Source: Forficula auricularia
Taxonomy: Eukaryota > Arthropoda > Insecta > Dermaptera > Forficulidae
DNA length: 64,000 nucleotides
Reading direction: 5' to 3'
NCBI GenBank assembly: GCA_024734495.1
Contig: JALMQS010000278.1
Location: 434,001-498,000, forward strand
Part shown: positions 1 through 10,283 of the stretch, piece by piece
Position numbering within the stretch: the first letter of the stretch is position 1
How the letters are laid out: every line of letters starts with the position of its first letter
Translations under genes and position numbers: made by a program
Notes under the pieces: generated by a model
Seen by the model: the letters and a program-made list of their open reading frames with translations, nothing else
Told to the model about the DNA's origin: nothing
The model's database searches: none

Positions 1-274
1 CGTAAAAACGGCTGAAGGGATTATAATGAAATTTCATATTTACATCAGATGTCTTCTAACTTACGTTTTTAGCTATATAACGTTTTGATATTTTGACCCC
101 AGAAGGGGGTTGGGGGGCGGGGGGGGGGCGCACGAATGAAAATAATCAAATAACTCCTAAACTATTAACCCTACAGCAAATTTTATGATAAACAAAGTTG
201 TAGGGGATGTGATTTCTGACAACTTTTGTTTAAAAGAATTTCCCCAAAAAACCTCCCAAAAAGGGGGGGAGGGT

Positions 275-482
275 GAAAAAATGTAAATTCTTCCCCTTGG
301 AAGAAACTCAACCAAATTTTGTATACATAATCTCTGGGCCTCTAGAGAGCTAGAAATGCAAAAACTAACCACCCAAAATGGGGGGGGGTCAAAAAATGAA
401 AATTCTTTCTCTTGGGCCAAACTCAACCAAATTTTGTATACATAATCTGTGGGTCACTAGAAGGCTAGAAATGCAAAAACTA
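275..482 (+). repeat. Imperfect tandem duplication, period about 115 bp
   Basis: Two successive copies share the blocks AACTCAACCAAATTTTG, TATACATAATCT and GCTAGAAATGCAAAAACTA in the same order, separated by short G-runs of variable length. No reading frame is supported; open frames here are short and repetitive. It directly precedes the G-rich block and may belong to the same local expansion. Confidence 0.75.
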
Positions 483-484
483 GG

Positions 485-935
485 TGCGGGGGGTGGGGGT
501 GGGGGGTGTAATGGGATGGGGTGAGGAGTGAGGCGGAGTAGGGTGGGGTTGCAGGGGGTGGTGCGGGTGGAGCCCAGGGGGCATAGCGGGGTGAGGTCCA
601 GGCAGCTAGGCAGGGGTGTGGTGCGCAGGGTTGGAGGGCGCGGGGTGGGGTCCGGGGTCCGAGTGGGTGGGGTGAGGGTGGTGGTGTGGAGGCGGGGGTT
701 GGGAACGGGTGCATGGTGCGGGGTGGGGGTGCTGGATGGGTTTTGGGGGCGGGGGTTGGGGCGAGGGGGGTTAGTGGGTTAGGGAGCGGAATGAAGTGTT
801 GGGGTGGTGGTGTGGGGGCGGGGGTTGGGCATGGTGCGGAGGGTGGGTGTGCTGGGTGTTTTTTTTTTTTTTTTTTTTGGGGGGGGGGTGAGTGGGGGGT
901 GAGTGTGGGGTTCGAGGGCTGGGGTCCAGGGGGCT
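485..935 (+). repeat. G-rich, strand-asymmetric block with T20/G10 junction
   Basis: About 450 bases are dominated by runs of three or more G on the plus strand, with almost no C-runs. Two similar sub-blocks (about 672-745 and 798-862) share a core like GGCGGGGGTTGGG and TGCATGGTGCGG, so it is partly a degenerate tandem repeat. A run of 20 T (859-878) is followed directly by 10 G (879-888). Open frames across it on both strands encode only low-complexity G/R/V or P/A peptides and are not genes. The sequence could form G-quadruplexes. It could also be partly an assembly or polymerase artefact. Confidence 0.7.
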
Positions 936-1344
936 GCCCCGCCTAGCAGAGGCCGCCGAAGGCGGGCCTTGCAGCTTATTTGAAATAAAAATAAATATCT
1001 ATAAGAGTTATTATTATTAGTTTTTTTATGTACTTAGAAGGAAATTAATATTTTACTTTCTTTAGAGTTTGTGTTTTGGTTTGAGAAATGTCTGAAACTG
1101 AGAAATGTTTATTCGTTCATGTAGGTTAATTCGGATTTCTATATCTACGGTAGAGGAAAAACAAAAGGTCGTAGAAAGTTTATTCAGGTCCTAAATAATA
1201 TCTAATGTTGATCTGTCTAGATTCCCATAATCCACGATAATTCAAAAACGTGAAATCATAAAAAAATTGTGTCGGTCCGGATTCCCCATTCTTATCACTA
1301 GTCAAGAAGGCAGAATCGTTCAATTCGTTCTAATGCCAAAAAAT
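936..1344. other. Non-coding, AT-rich apart from a short GC patch
   Basis: A short GC-rich patch at 936-975 contains the dyad GCCGCCGAAGGCGGGCC. A similar GCCCG..CGGGATT..CAGCTTTT phrase occurs near 57690-57722, so it may be the end of an interspersed repeat. The remainder is AT-rich with no supported gene. Confidence 0.5.
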
Positions 1345-1500
1345 TTGATCACACACACGCAGATAGATAGAGATTTTTAATTTTTTGGATTTAAGGTATC
1401 TGAAAAATTGGAAAAAAAAATCGAATTCGAATTTTTTTACAAAATAAAAAGTTATATGATTTTGATTTGGAAATTTGATTATCAAATTAAACATCCTCAA
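1345..1500 (+). repeat. Interspersed repeat, copy 1 (partner at 2750-2905)
   Basis: It begins with a CA-type microsatellite (CACACACACG). A shared segment follows, with 'TTTTTTGGATTTAAGGTA', a TCGAATTCGAATTTTTT block and an AT-rich tail. The same order recurs at 2750-2905 in direct orientation. No coding potential. Family unknown. Confidence 0.6.
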
Positions 1501-1501
1501 A

Positions 1502-1520
1502 AGGCTTTAGCTTGCAAGCC
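1502..1520. other. Short perfect-stem hairpin
   Basis: GGCTT...AAGCC arms enclose a small loop (TAGCTTGC). There is no downstream T-run, so no terminator role is claimed. It lies just before the fold-back element at 1561. Confidence 0.35.
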
Positions 1521-1560
1521 TATCGAGGAAATTTTATTAGAAAAAATAAATTATTAATTT

Positions 1561-2033
1561 GAAAGTTTATAATGGAAAATAGGGACAAATTTTATTTTTA
1601 TTTTTCAACCATCGTTTCGTCGGCTTTGTCGACTTCTTCAGGGCTTCTACAATAATAATAACAGTTATTAATATCAAGTTGCAAGAGTACATTATAATTT
1701 CAGACCAAATTTGTATCAATATTTTACCCACCAAATAGTTACATCACACATTAGTCCAAACTCTAAAGTAGATTATTTTCTTTTATCTGCGTTATCATTG
1801 AAGTTGTAACTATTTGGTGGGTAAAATATTGATCCATGTTTGGTCTGAAATTATAATGTACTCTTGCAAATTGATATTTATAATGTTATTATTATTGTAG
1901 AAGTCCTGAAGAAGTCGGCAAAGTCGACGAAACGTTGGTTAAAAAATAAAAAAATCACACAAAACACTTGTCCTTATTTCCCATTATAAACTTTAAAATT
2001 AATACACATTATGGACGGAAATGATAATAATAG
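1561..2033. mobile_element. Fold-back element, 473 bp, with 14-bp target duplication
   Basis: Long inverted arms run from the left edge (GAAAGTTTATAATGG) to about 1997 (CCATTATAAACTTT), with matching inner blocks such as CTATTTGGTGGGTAAAATAT. A short non-palindromic tail follows to 2033. The element is flanked by an exact 14-base direct repeat, TAAATTATTAATTT, at 1547-1560 and 2034-2047. Each arm carries CTGAAGA, a small hairpin and CGAAACG (1615-1641 on minus, 1906-1932 on plus). No protein is encoded. Long target duplications and a one-sided tail suggest retrotransposition rather than a Tc1 or hAT MITE. The duplication is AT-rich, so chance is possible but unlikely at 14 of 14. Confidence 0.7.
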
Positions 2034-2749
2034 TAAATTATTAATTTTATTAAAAACAAATTTCGTATGAATTGATTTTCTATAATAAACACCCCATAAT
2101 AAATATCTGTTAATTCTTAATTATTTGATTAAAAAATCTACCTAATAAAAATAAATTCATTGTATATAATTATTTAATGACAAAAAAGTAGGTATTCGAT
2201 AAATCTTTTTCTTTCCTTAAAAGCAAATGAAAAGAATGTTCCGAAATTTCGAAAAAATAATTCTCTTTTTTCATTGAAAATATTTTAAAAAGAATTAAAG
2301 ATAAAAATTAAAAAAATAATAAATTCTCTGAAATGCAATTGGGGTAGAATGTCTCACTCTGGTATAGAAAGAAAAGGGTGCGAAATATAAGCTTGGGCAC
2401 TTTTATAATAATCCCGGATACATATCGAGACAAGTCCATATCCATTGGAGACATTGAAACAAGCTCAGACACGAAATAAAGAATTTTCTATTAAGTATAG
2501 TACGAGTTTTATCAAAGCGTCTATTTCTCCTTTAACACAAGCTAACTATTTTAATACTAATAATAAAATTACATGCAAAGTCTATTATATAGAGTTGAAA
2601 TATGTTAAAAAAATTGCAAAATAAAAACACATGGAAAACAATTATACTGTTAATATATCGATACAGGATAAAACACGTATGAAATAATTTTTTAGTAAAA
2701 AAGTAAAATATAAGATTTCAAAGCGATTCAATGCAAATGATTAAATTAG
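2034..2749. other. AT-rich non-coding stretch
   Basis: I see no gene, RNA or repeat boundary beyond the right-hand target duplication of the preceding element (2034-2047). Confidence 0.5.
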
Positions 2750-2905
2750 TCACACACACACACACATATATAACATATTTATATGTATATATATATATTC
2801 AATTTTTTGAATTCAAGGTACTGAAAGATTGAAAGAAACATCGAATTCGAATTTTTTCACGAAAATGAAAAATTCAATATTTTTATTTGAAAGTTCTATT
2901 AGTAA
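2750..2905 (+). repeat. Interspersed repeat, copy 2, with CA/TA microsatellite
   Basis: A (CA)n tract at about 2752-2765 passes into a TA-rich tract to about 2800. The shared segment with 'AATTTTTTGAATTCAAGGTA' and CGAATTCGAATTTTTTC follows. It is a diverged direct copy of 1345-1500. Confidence 0.6.
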
Positions 2906-2913
2906 ATTAAATT

Positions 2914-3154
2914 AAAGTAATCGTTCAAAAAATTTGAAACTCTAGACTTTATCCTTATAATAGTAATTATTGTTCAGATATTTTACAGATGTTTAGCTAT
3001 TACAATTTTGGAGTTATAGATAGATAAAATACTGCTATATCTTAGGGTTAGTAAGTTATAGACTCCAAAATTATAATAGCTAAAAATTCTAAAGGATAGC
3101 TACTATTATAAGAATAAAGTCTACAGTGTTTCAAATAGTTTGAACAATTACTTT
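2914..3154. mobile_element. Palindromic MITE-like element, about 240 bp
   Basis: Inverted arms: left AAAGTAATCGTTCAAAAAAT, ACTTTATCCTTATAATAG and AGCTATTACAATTTTGGAGT; right ACTCCAAAATTATAATAGCT, CTATTATAAGAATAAAGT and TTGAACAATTACTTT. The spacer holds GATAGATAAAATACTGC. No clear target duplication was found and no coding sequence is present. The superfamily cannot be assigned. Confidence 0.65.
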
Positions 3155-3619
3155 GGCTGGAATAAAAAATTGTTCGTTCAATGCCAGAAACCCCATATTA
3201 TTTAGATGGGAAACTTGCATCGCTGTGCGGCACAGGTTAAAATTGAGATAAAGACAAGGAACTTGTGGGGTATTTTTTTTTCGAGTCATATGAGCCTCCG
3301 TCAGCGTAAAAATTCGAAAATACTAAAAGTAAGGACCATCCTAATGCTCCATAATTATGTTGGAATAAATGATAAATCTTTGTAGGTTTATATTGGATAA
3401 CTTTAAAATAAACTACAGTAATTTATTGAAATTTAAAAACTGTTCATCTCCAGAACGAAACTTATTTTGCTATCGGCTGTGAATAAAATGTTACCAATAT
3501 TTTTTCATTAAAAGATAAAAATAATTTTATTTGTAGATAGGTCAATAGTCTATTTTTTCTTGTTTTTCCAATGGACCTCCCAGATAACCAATAGTTTACT
3601 GTAGTGTAAGAAAAAAAAT
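3155..3619. other. AT-rich non-coding stretch
   Basis: Nothing supported. An apparent 60-codon open frame on the minus strand at its right side has no recognisable features. Confidence 0.45.
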
Positions 3620-3733
3620 CAACCTCCCTGCCCGGGCACCCCAAGAGTCAGGGCCCTGGGGCATTGACACCCCTGCCCGCCTCTGGGCGGCTCTAATTAT
3701 GAAGTTTCGCGGAGAACAGTTTGGGAACCTCTG
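3620..3733 (-). mobile_element. GC-rich fragment with solo hAT-like end
   Basis: A GC-rich patch (CCCGGGCACC, GGGCCCTGGGG, CCCGCCTCTGGGCGG) ends at AGTTTGGGAACCTCTG. Read on the minus strand this begins CAGAGGTTCCCAAACT, the typical form of a hAT (Charlie-type) terminal repeat. The opposite end was not found, so this is a fragment or a diverged copy. Confidence 0.4.
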
Positions 3734-3874
3734 ATATAAAGGATAAATCTGTCGTCTCAAATATTTGAGAATTTTTGAACGTTTTGCTTTAGATCACCAA
3801 TTCTCCCCATAGAAATGGTAGGAATTAAAAGTAGGCCCATGTTAAAAACATATATCTATGATGTATCCATGTCA

Positions 3875-4345
3875 TGACTTTTCCATACATCTGCCCCTCC
3901 CCCCCCCTCCGCCCATTTTATGAAGGTGATTTTTGCAGTCATAGTTCCTTAGGGCCTTAAAGGTTAACCATGTAAAATTTGGACAATTTTAACTAAAATC
4001 TAATCAGCTCTTAATCTCTTAATACAAAATATCTAAATATTAAATTTCGTTTTGGATATCCTTATTAGTTTTTAAACTAGAGTGTAAACAAAATTTGGTA
4101 ACACACGAAATCACACACTAAAGTACTAAGCCACTAACAAACCTTGAGAAAATAATTATTATCATTTATATTTTTCGATGTTCACTATAGGTACATACCT
4201 TTATTGTATAATGAAATGCCGTAAATTGCCTCAATTTTTTTTTATCAAAATAGTTTAAGCCGTTTTTAAGATATTTCAAATTTCTCTGTGAATAAATTAT
4301 TAAAGATGTTTCACCTTGCACCAACACCACAATCTCTACTAATTA
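3875..4345 (+). repeat. Interspersed repeat family B, copy 1
   Basis: Shared landmarks in order: a CTGCCCCT end, GTAAAATTTGG, CTAATCAGCTCTTAAT, AAATTTCGTTTTG, ACAAAATTTG.TAACA, TTTTTCGATGTTCACTA and AAAATAGTTTAAGCCG, closing with GTTTCACCTTGCACCAACACC. A second copy is at 20777-21250 (same strand) and an inverted partial copy at 44060-44340. No intact reading frame. The unit probably belongs to the same retroposed family as the elements near 51.4 and 54.0 kb, which share the GTTTCACC end. Confidence 0.65.
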
Positions 4346-4515
4346 CTTCTCTGTGAAGATGGGTTCATACTCCGAAATATATATAGAGGGATGCTAAACA
4401 AGCATCTTGTCTTGTATTTTTTGTGAAACCTACCTAGAATTTTATATTTTTTAATTTTCTTTACTTTATTTAAATATTTTTCAACAAGAACCCACACCAT
4501 TCTCTCTTAACAAAA
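4346..4515 (+). repeat. Fragment related to the 54.03 kb fold-back element
   Basis: Contains GAAGATGGG..TCCGAAATATATA, GCTAAACAAGCATCT, ACCTACCTAGAATTTTATA and a terminal CAACAAGAACCCACACCATTC. The same blocks occur in the same order at 54165-54370. It is a partial, diverged copy lacking the left arm. Confidence 0.6.
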
Positions 4516-7402
4516 AAAAAAGCATAATATTTAAATAAATATTAATTTTTTTCTTTTATTTTACATAAAATTCATAATATGAAGTTAATTCTTATACACT
4601 AGTTGAAAAAATGCATCAATTCATAATTAAACGAAAAAATTAATTAATTGTATTAATGAATAGAGATGAGCCGTGGGTAGGATCGAATTGTTATTCGGTA
4701 GTTCAACTTCATACGATTACTTCAATTATCATTCTTGAGTGTTATTAACTTAAATGAATTGCAATTTTGGCAAAGGCAGCCGGCAGTTCTCTTCAATTAT
4801 CCAAGTCGTCAGTGGAGGCCCGTAAATGTAACTCCACTTCAACAGGACCATCACTCGCCTCTTTCTATATAAGAATAGGTACTATTGAAATCGAATAAAC
4901 TGTTTGTCACTGTCAAAATAGCAGCACGAGTTGTGAGTTTCGAAACATTCATCGATGAGGAACTGAATAAAATCATTGCTATATTTATTGATTGAAAATA
5001 TCATTTTATTCCTTAGATTTAATCAGAAGCAAGGTTAGCTGGAAATTAATTAGAATATATCTTGGGAGAGAGAATACAGGAAATTATTATTTTTAAAATT
5101 TCCGTTTCAGACAAAAATAAACAGGAATATGAGAAATTATGAATTATTGTTTATCATGTTTTATTCCAAGTTCTTTAGATATTATATTAAGAGTTGTCTA
5201 TTTGCAGTAGATATATAGAATTAATAATATAAATGTAAATGGAATAGGGAATTCACCCCTCCTGACATGTAGTAGGAGAGAGTGATCGGGGGACAATTTC
5301 AATTCTCTGATAAGAGCAATGAATTTAATCCCCGTTAATTAGCACCTCTGATTTTCGCCAATGAAGAATATTCCCTGATAATATTATAAAACAAAAAAGA
5401 ACCAGCGCAAATCGGAACCTATACTCCGAGAATAAATTATGGTATATTCCTGTACTTAGAATCTGTAACGGGAGGATCCATCTCCCCCAAATTTTAGCTT
5501 AAACTATTTATAAATGTGAATCCATTAAAGCAACAAGCCATACAAAGCATTAAGAATATATTAATAACAGAAAATAGGTGCATCTTATTGACCACTAACT
5601 CTACCTATATTTACCAAAGTTGAATAATAATTTGAGAAGATTATTTGTCATTTAGTTCTCCTGGAATAATATTGACCAATTTCTAATTATGTATATAAGG
5701 GGTGAGCCCGTTGCAATTGAGAGATAGAGCTGCAAGTCCCTTTCTAATCAATTTCCGAGTCCGACAAGCTATACAAATTAAATTATTTCAAGTTGAAATA
5801 AGCCAAAAGAAAACAATAAACTTTGAGCTGACCCATCCATAGAATTGCTGCGTCATGTGTTGCTTAAATCATTCAGGAAAACCGCAATAAGGAGCCGCGA
5901 GTGCCCAAAGGTATTTTTGTGGTCTCGCTTGTGAATACGATTTTTATATGATAGATATGATGCAAAAAAGTGAAATATCTATAAGCTAAAGTTTATGCTT
6001 GCATTCTATTGAGAAAGGGAGACTTAAGAAATGTTGCGATAATGAAGAATCATAAGAGATTTGAGAATTGTATTCCTTGTGGAGTCAAGAAAAATAGTGA
6101 TAGTCTTAATTGAATGGTTCGTTTTTGAATTAAAACCTGGGTAGCAAGAGAAAGCTCTTCTTTAGTTATTCAAAGAATGGTATGTTTCGAAATTTTCAAT
6201 CAGAGCTCTTGTCATAAGATGGGTGATAGTGAGATAATGTCCTATTATGCCTAAGCAGAACAGATGAGTTGCATAGTGTAGGAAAAAAGTAGAAACTATA
6301 AAATCATTATCCCAAATAAAAATTTGCAACAGCATTGTCAATATTGGAAAAAATGTCTAATAATGTATGAAATTAGATACATTTAAAAAATATGACAAAT
6401 TGCAAATAAATTCTTGCTCCCTCTTCAGCGTTTATCATTCTTTCTATGTAAAAGTCTAAAAGTACAATTACAATGGAATTACTCTTTGTAACGGTTATTA
6501 CATGATTATTTAATTAAATCAAATGTAATTCCAGTATTTTTCTTTTTAAAAAACATGAAAATGTTCTTTCTAATTGCGTGTAAATTATGATTAGCCAAAT
6601 TATACATCAAAAGATATATATAATGCGCCAGACGATTTTCTATTTTTAAGGTTTAGTAAAAAAACCAATTCGTCAATTTACGAAATCCGAAAAAAAAACA
6701 ATTAGTTTGGTTTTGACGACGAAGGTGAACGAGGCTGAGTTCAGAAATCTCGGGATTGTGGATGTCTGGAACTGTGGAACGTGGAAAGCTGGGAACGGAG
6801 AAGCGTCGCCAGACGTAGAAATTCGAAAGAAAAAAAATTAATATTTGATATTATCTACAAAATTTATAAATAAACAATTAATTGTTTAAAATGGGAAGAA
6901 ATAATCGATAGGAAAATAAATTCAATTAGAAAAAAAAATGGTCTCCTTTGACTATATAGTGAAAGCTGGTCTCCATATAATGAAGCAATTTCCATTACAT
7001 CTTTTTTATAACAAGTATAAAATATTATAAATTAAATTAATTTGTCAAAACAAGTAGAGTATAAGAGGACAAATTTACATGTTATTTTGTAGAAATGTTA
7101 CAACTCTGAGCAAAATACTCTTTTATTAAAGTTGTAAACAACTAAAATATTTTATATCATTATATAAAAAAGAGTTTTTTCGCTATTTAGTACATACAAC
7201 ATTTATATATTTTGTTCCTAATAAAAAAGGTTAATCGAAATAATTGAAACTAAAACTCAAATAGAAAAGTACTAATTTAAAAAATGGACGACGCCGACAT
7301 TATAATCTCTGATTCGGGGCCATGTTACATATTTTCTAATTTTAAATTTAGAAATTATTAAATTTAAACTGCTTAAAATTATTTATTTATTTCTATTTAA
7401 AA
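4516..7402. other. 2.9 kb without a supported gene
   Basis: The patch 4650-4900 and the patch 5690-5770 are less AT-rich than their surroundings. They contain TATA-like strings (CTATATAAG near 4866; GTATATAAGG near 5691) but no open frame downstream. They might be regulatory or simply background. Nothing else was seen. Confidence 0.45.
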
Positions 7403-8087
7403 CAGTGGCGTGTGGCGCATCCCTAAAACTTCAAAAATTTAGAGTATTTTTCTATTACATATATAAGGTCAATTTCACAATTTCAGAAGAATCTTTAAAT
7501 TTTCAAATTATTATCCGTTATTTCAAATATTTCTATAAAAAACATTTTTTGTTTAGAAAAGTATATTGATTCTCGAAATGAAATAAAATTGTTGCATAGT
7601 TTCAAGGGGCAATTAAAATGATTTTTCCGAAAAAGGTGCCGATAGAAGGTTTGAAGTCCTTGCCTGGTATATCTTCCAGCTCAATCATGTCAATGACAAG
7701 TCTAGACGAGTTTTGGTCGAATAAAAATTGTTCTCTCTGAGGAACTATTATTACAAAAACTATTATTATAAAAAGAGAATCTTTGGACTAATCCATTTGT
7801 AAGAACTCTCAATATATAAGATCGGAAATAACTAAAAATGCAATAGAAAATAAGTCATAGCTTGCTATAATTAATTTCTGACTCCTACCCTCACTCACGA
7901 AAAGCAGTATCCGTTTGGGTCGAAGGTCCCAAAATATATTTTTTAAAAATCTAATGTTAAATTTGAAAAATAACGAAAATGGTGCCATATTCGATGAAAT
8001 TTGAAAAGAAAAAAGAAAAAAATTAAAATAAAATTTCAAAAAGTTTTTTGGGCAGCATCCCCTGTTGAAAAGTCCCCAACTACCACT
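7403..8087 (+). mobile_element. Non-autonomous hAT-type element, 685 bp
   Basis: It starts CAGTGGCGTG and ends with TACCACT, and is flanked by an exact 8-bp duplication ATTTAAAA (7395-7402 and 8088-8095). CAGTGGCG-type ends with 8-bp duplications are diagnostic of the hAT superfamily. The interior is collinear with the element at 11712-12546 (for example TCCGTTATTTCAAATATTTC, GGTGCCGATAGAAGG, CCTGGTATATCTTCCAG). No transposase frame survives; a minus-strand 76-codon frame at 7809-8039 lies inside the repeat and is not taken as a gene. Confidence 0.85.
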
Positions 8088-8219
8088 ATTTAAAATCTTT
8101 TTTCATAAAATCAATAATAAATCTTTTACAAAACATAACAAATCAAATGAACGATACAAAATTTAATCATCTTGTGTCCATGAACATTTTAAAGTTTTTC
8201 GTTAGAGTTGAGTTTTAAT

Positions 8220-8345
8220 ACCTTAGATTTATACATGTGACGTCACGAAGCTTATGACTCGCCCCCCTGTCACACGATGTCACACTTTGTTGACCACCCT
8301 CCCCCTCCTTAACGTGTGACGTAATTTTTGGATGGCCCCTTCTGG
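8220..8345 (+). repeat. GC-elevated short repeat with TGACGT dyads
   Basis: Contains TGTGACGTCACG, CGCCCCCCTGTCACACG, TGTCACACTTTGT, CCACCCTCCCCCTCC and CGTGTGACGTAATTTTTGG. The compact C-rich middle with flanking TGTGACGT blocks looks like an interspersed repeat fragment. It is unlike the AT-rich DNA around it. Family not assigned. Confidence 0.4.
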
Positions 8346-9542
8346 CAAAATCTCGATATACAAGATTTCATAAATATTGGTAACACACACATTAAAAAAA
8401 ACTTTTTGCAGTATATTTTCACAAATGCATAAATTCAATTATAATAATATAATTAGAAACCTCCAATTTCTATTTGCTATTTGTTGTAATACATTGGGAA
8501 TAAAATTCAATTTCAATATTGTAATTATATTACCTAAGGTGAGTATATAATTAAAAGAGAAATAAATCAAAAGCAAATATAGAAATTATCAAAAATTAAA
8601 TTAAATTTGACCTCATTTCTATTATCTATAAAATTGAATTCATGAATTCAATTATATTATTCTTGCATATAAATGTAATAATTAATTCTATATCAATGAA
8701 TGAATTGCATTTGCATCGCTGTTGCATGGAAACGGTGATTCGTTCATACCAGAGTTTTAATATGCTTCGAATAGAATAATAAAATTGAAAGCTAATCGAA
8801 TGGATAATAGAAAATAAATCTTAAATTAAATGAGATTTTTTCTTGGGAAATTCTTGAAAGAATATTCCATTCTTTAATCTAAGAGATAGGAAAATGTCTG
8901 TATATTAAAGCGGGGGCTTTAAAATATGAATTAAGATCTTAAAAAACTTTTTTATATTTATAATTAACACAAAAAAGACTATCATTATATAATAATCTAT
9001 AAATTAAAGCGGTTTGTAATAAAATTGAAATTTCTTAAGAAATATTTTAAAATAATTTAATTCCCCATTTTGTTTAATTAGACATTCATTTTATGTTCAA
9101 ATTTAATTAAAATTATTAACAAAATGCCTTAATACACTCTGGTTAATGAATCAAGAATATTTAAGTAATATAAATTATATTTAGGGCAAATTAAATTAAG
9201 TATATTTTTTCTAAATATACCTAATACATATATATTTCACTTTTTCATACGTCTAAACTAATATCCGTTCGAAATCAAATTAGAGAGATAACTATATCTA
9301 GCAAATGCATTGATCAATTTGATTTCGCTGCAATGACTTTTAGAGACTGGAAATAATTACTCTTCTCCTACAATCTGGATCTACCTTCGATTCCTACTCG
9401 ATGTCTGAAATTTCTTCATTTTACATTTTACGGTTGCGAGAGTCAATCCTTAGTTAGAGATGTTACACTTTCTTGAATAAATATGATAAATAAAACTTCA
9501 ATCCCTCAATATTCTATCATCTAACATATACATTTTATGAAT
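8346..9542. other. AT-rich non-coding stretch
   Basis: Nothing supported. There are several ATTCAATT/AATTGAAT-type short dyads but no element ends. Confidence 0.45.
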
Positions 9543-10283
9543 CGCACACGACGGATCTTACTTAGTACGTTTGGCGAGTAAGCTCGCTTATATAGTTTGT
9601 TTAGCACCGGCTTCAAAAAGTGATTTCATGTAACAATTTCGTCGTTTAGTTGTAACTAAATTAGTTTATACCTTTTAGTGTATTTTATTTTATTTTTGAG
9701 TTATTCTTATTTTATATTTGATGCATTTAATTTTTTGAAGTCGGTTTTATTTTTTTTATAAAAATTATTTTTATTTTTCTCTTTTTAGTGACTTAAGATA
9801 ATATTTTGTATGCATCTCGTAAGAGAAAGCGTCGGGCGAATGAATGAGAAAATGATAAAAAAATTCAATTCATAAATATAGAAATTCTCTCGAAACGTTA
9901 ACGGTTTTTAAATGAACGTTTTAAGAGTGTTTTTTTATAAAAAATTTTATTTATTATAATTTCGATTATTTCCTCATAAGAATTGGAGATTTACGTTATT
10001 TCGTCATTGATCATGTCATCAGAACTTGACCAAATTAATATGGGACCACCCCTAAGGTACCCCCTATCCATTAAAAAAGAAGAATCATTCCATAAACAAA
10101 GAAGTTATGCCTGAAGGTACAATACTAATGAAAAAATAAGGGACCAATCGGGAAGTAGACAGAACCCAATGCAAAAAAAATCATCGAAATCGGTTCATAA
10201 TTGGCGAAGAAATCTGGTAACAAGACAAAAAAAAAATTCAGTCGAAATGATAACCTCCTCCTTTTTTGAAGTCGGTTAAAAAA
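9543..10283 (+). mobile_element. Interspersed repeat family A ('GAAGTCGGT' family), copy 1
   Basis: Landmarks in order: CACACGACGGATCTTACTTA, TAGTACGTTTGGCG, CTTCAAAAAGTGATTTCATG, TTTCGTCGTTTAG, TTTATACCTTTTAGTGTATT, TTTTTTGAAGTCGGTTTTAT, TCTCTTTTTAGTGAC, CAGAACTTGACCAAATTAAT, ACCAATCGGGAAGTAGAC, ATCGAAATCGGTTCATAA, and a terminal CTCCTTTTTTGAAGTCGGTT. The copy at 45170-45862 repeats this order. No intact protein is encoded. Similar GAAGTCGGTT-containing repeats are, from memory, common in arthropod genomes; I cannot name the superfamily. Confidence 0.7.

Noticed and set aside
457..946. Three 84-86-codon open frames over the G-rich block (both strands)
   Set aside because: Low-complexity peptides produced by G-runs; no start context, domain or codon bias.
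4866..4900. TATA-box-like CTATATAAG with GC-richer surroundings
   Set aside because: No initiator, open frame or CpG signal downstream; such strings are common by chance in AT-rich DNA.
5691..5730. Second TATA-like GTATATAAGG
   Set aside because: Same reason; nothing coding follows.
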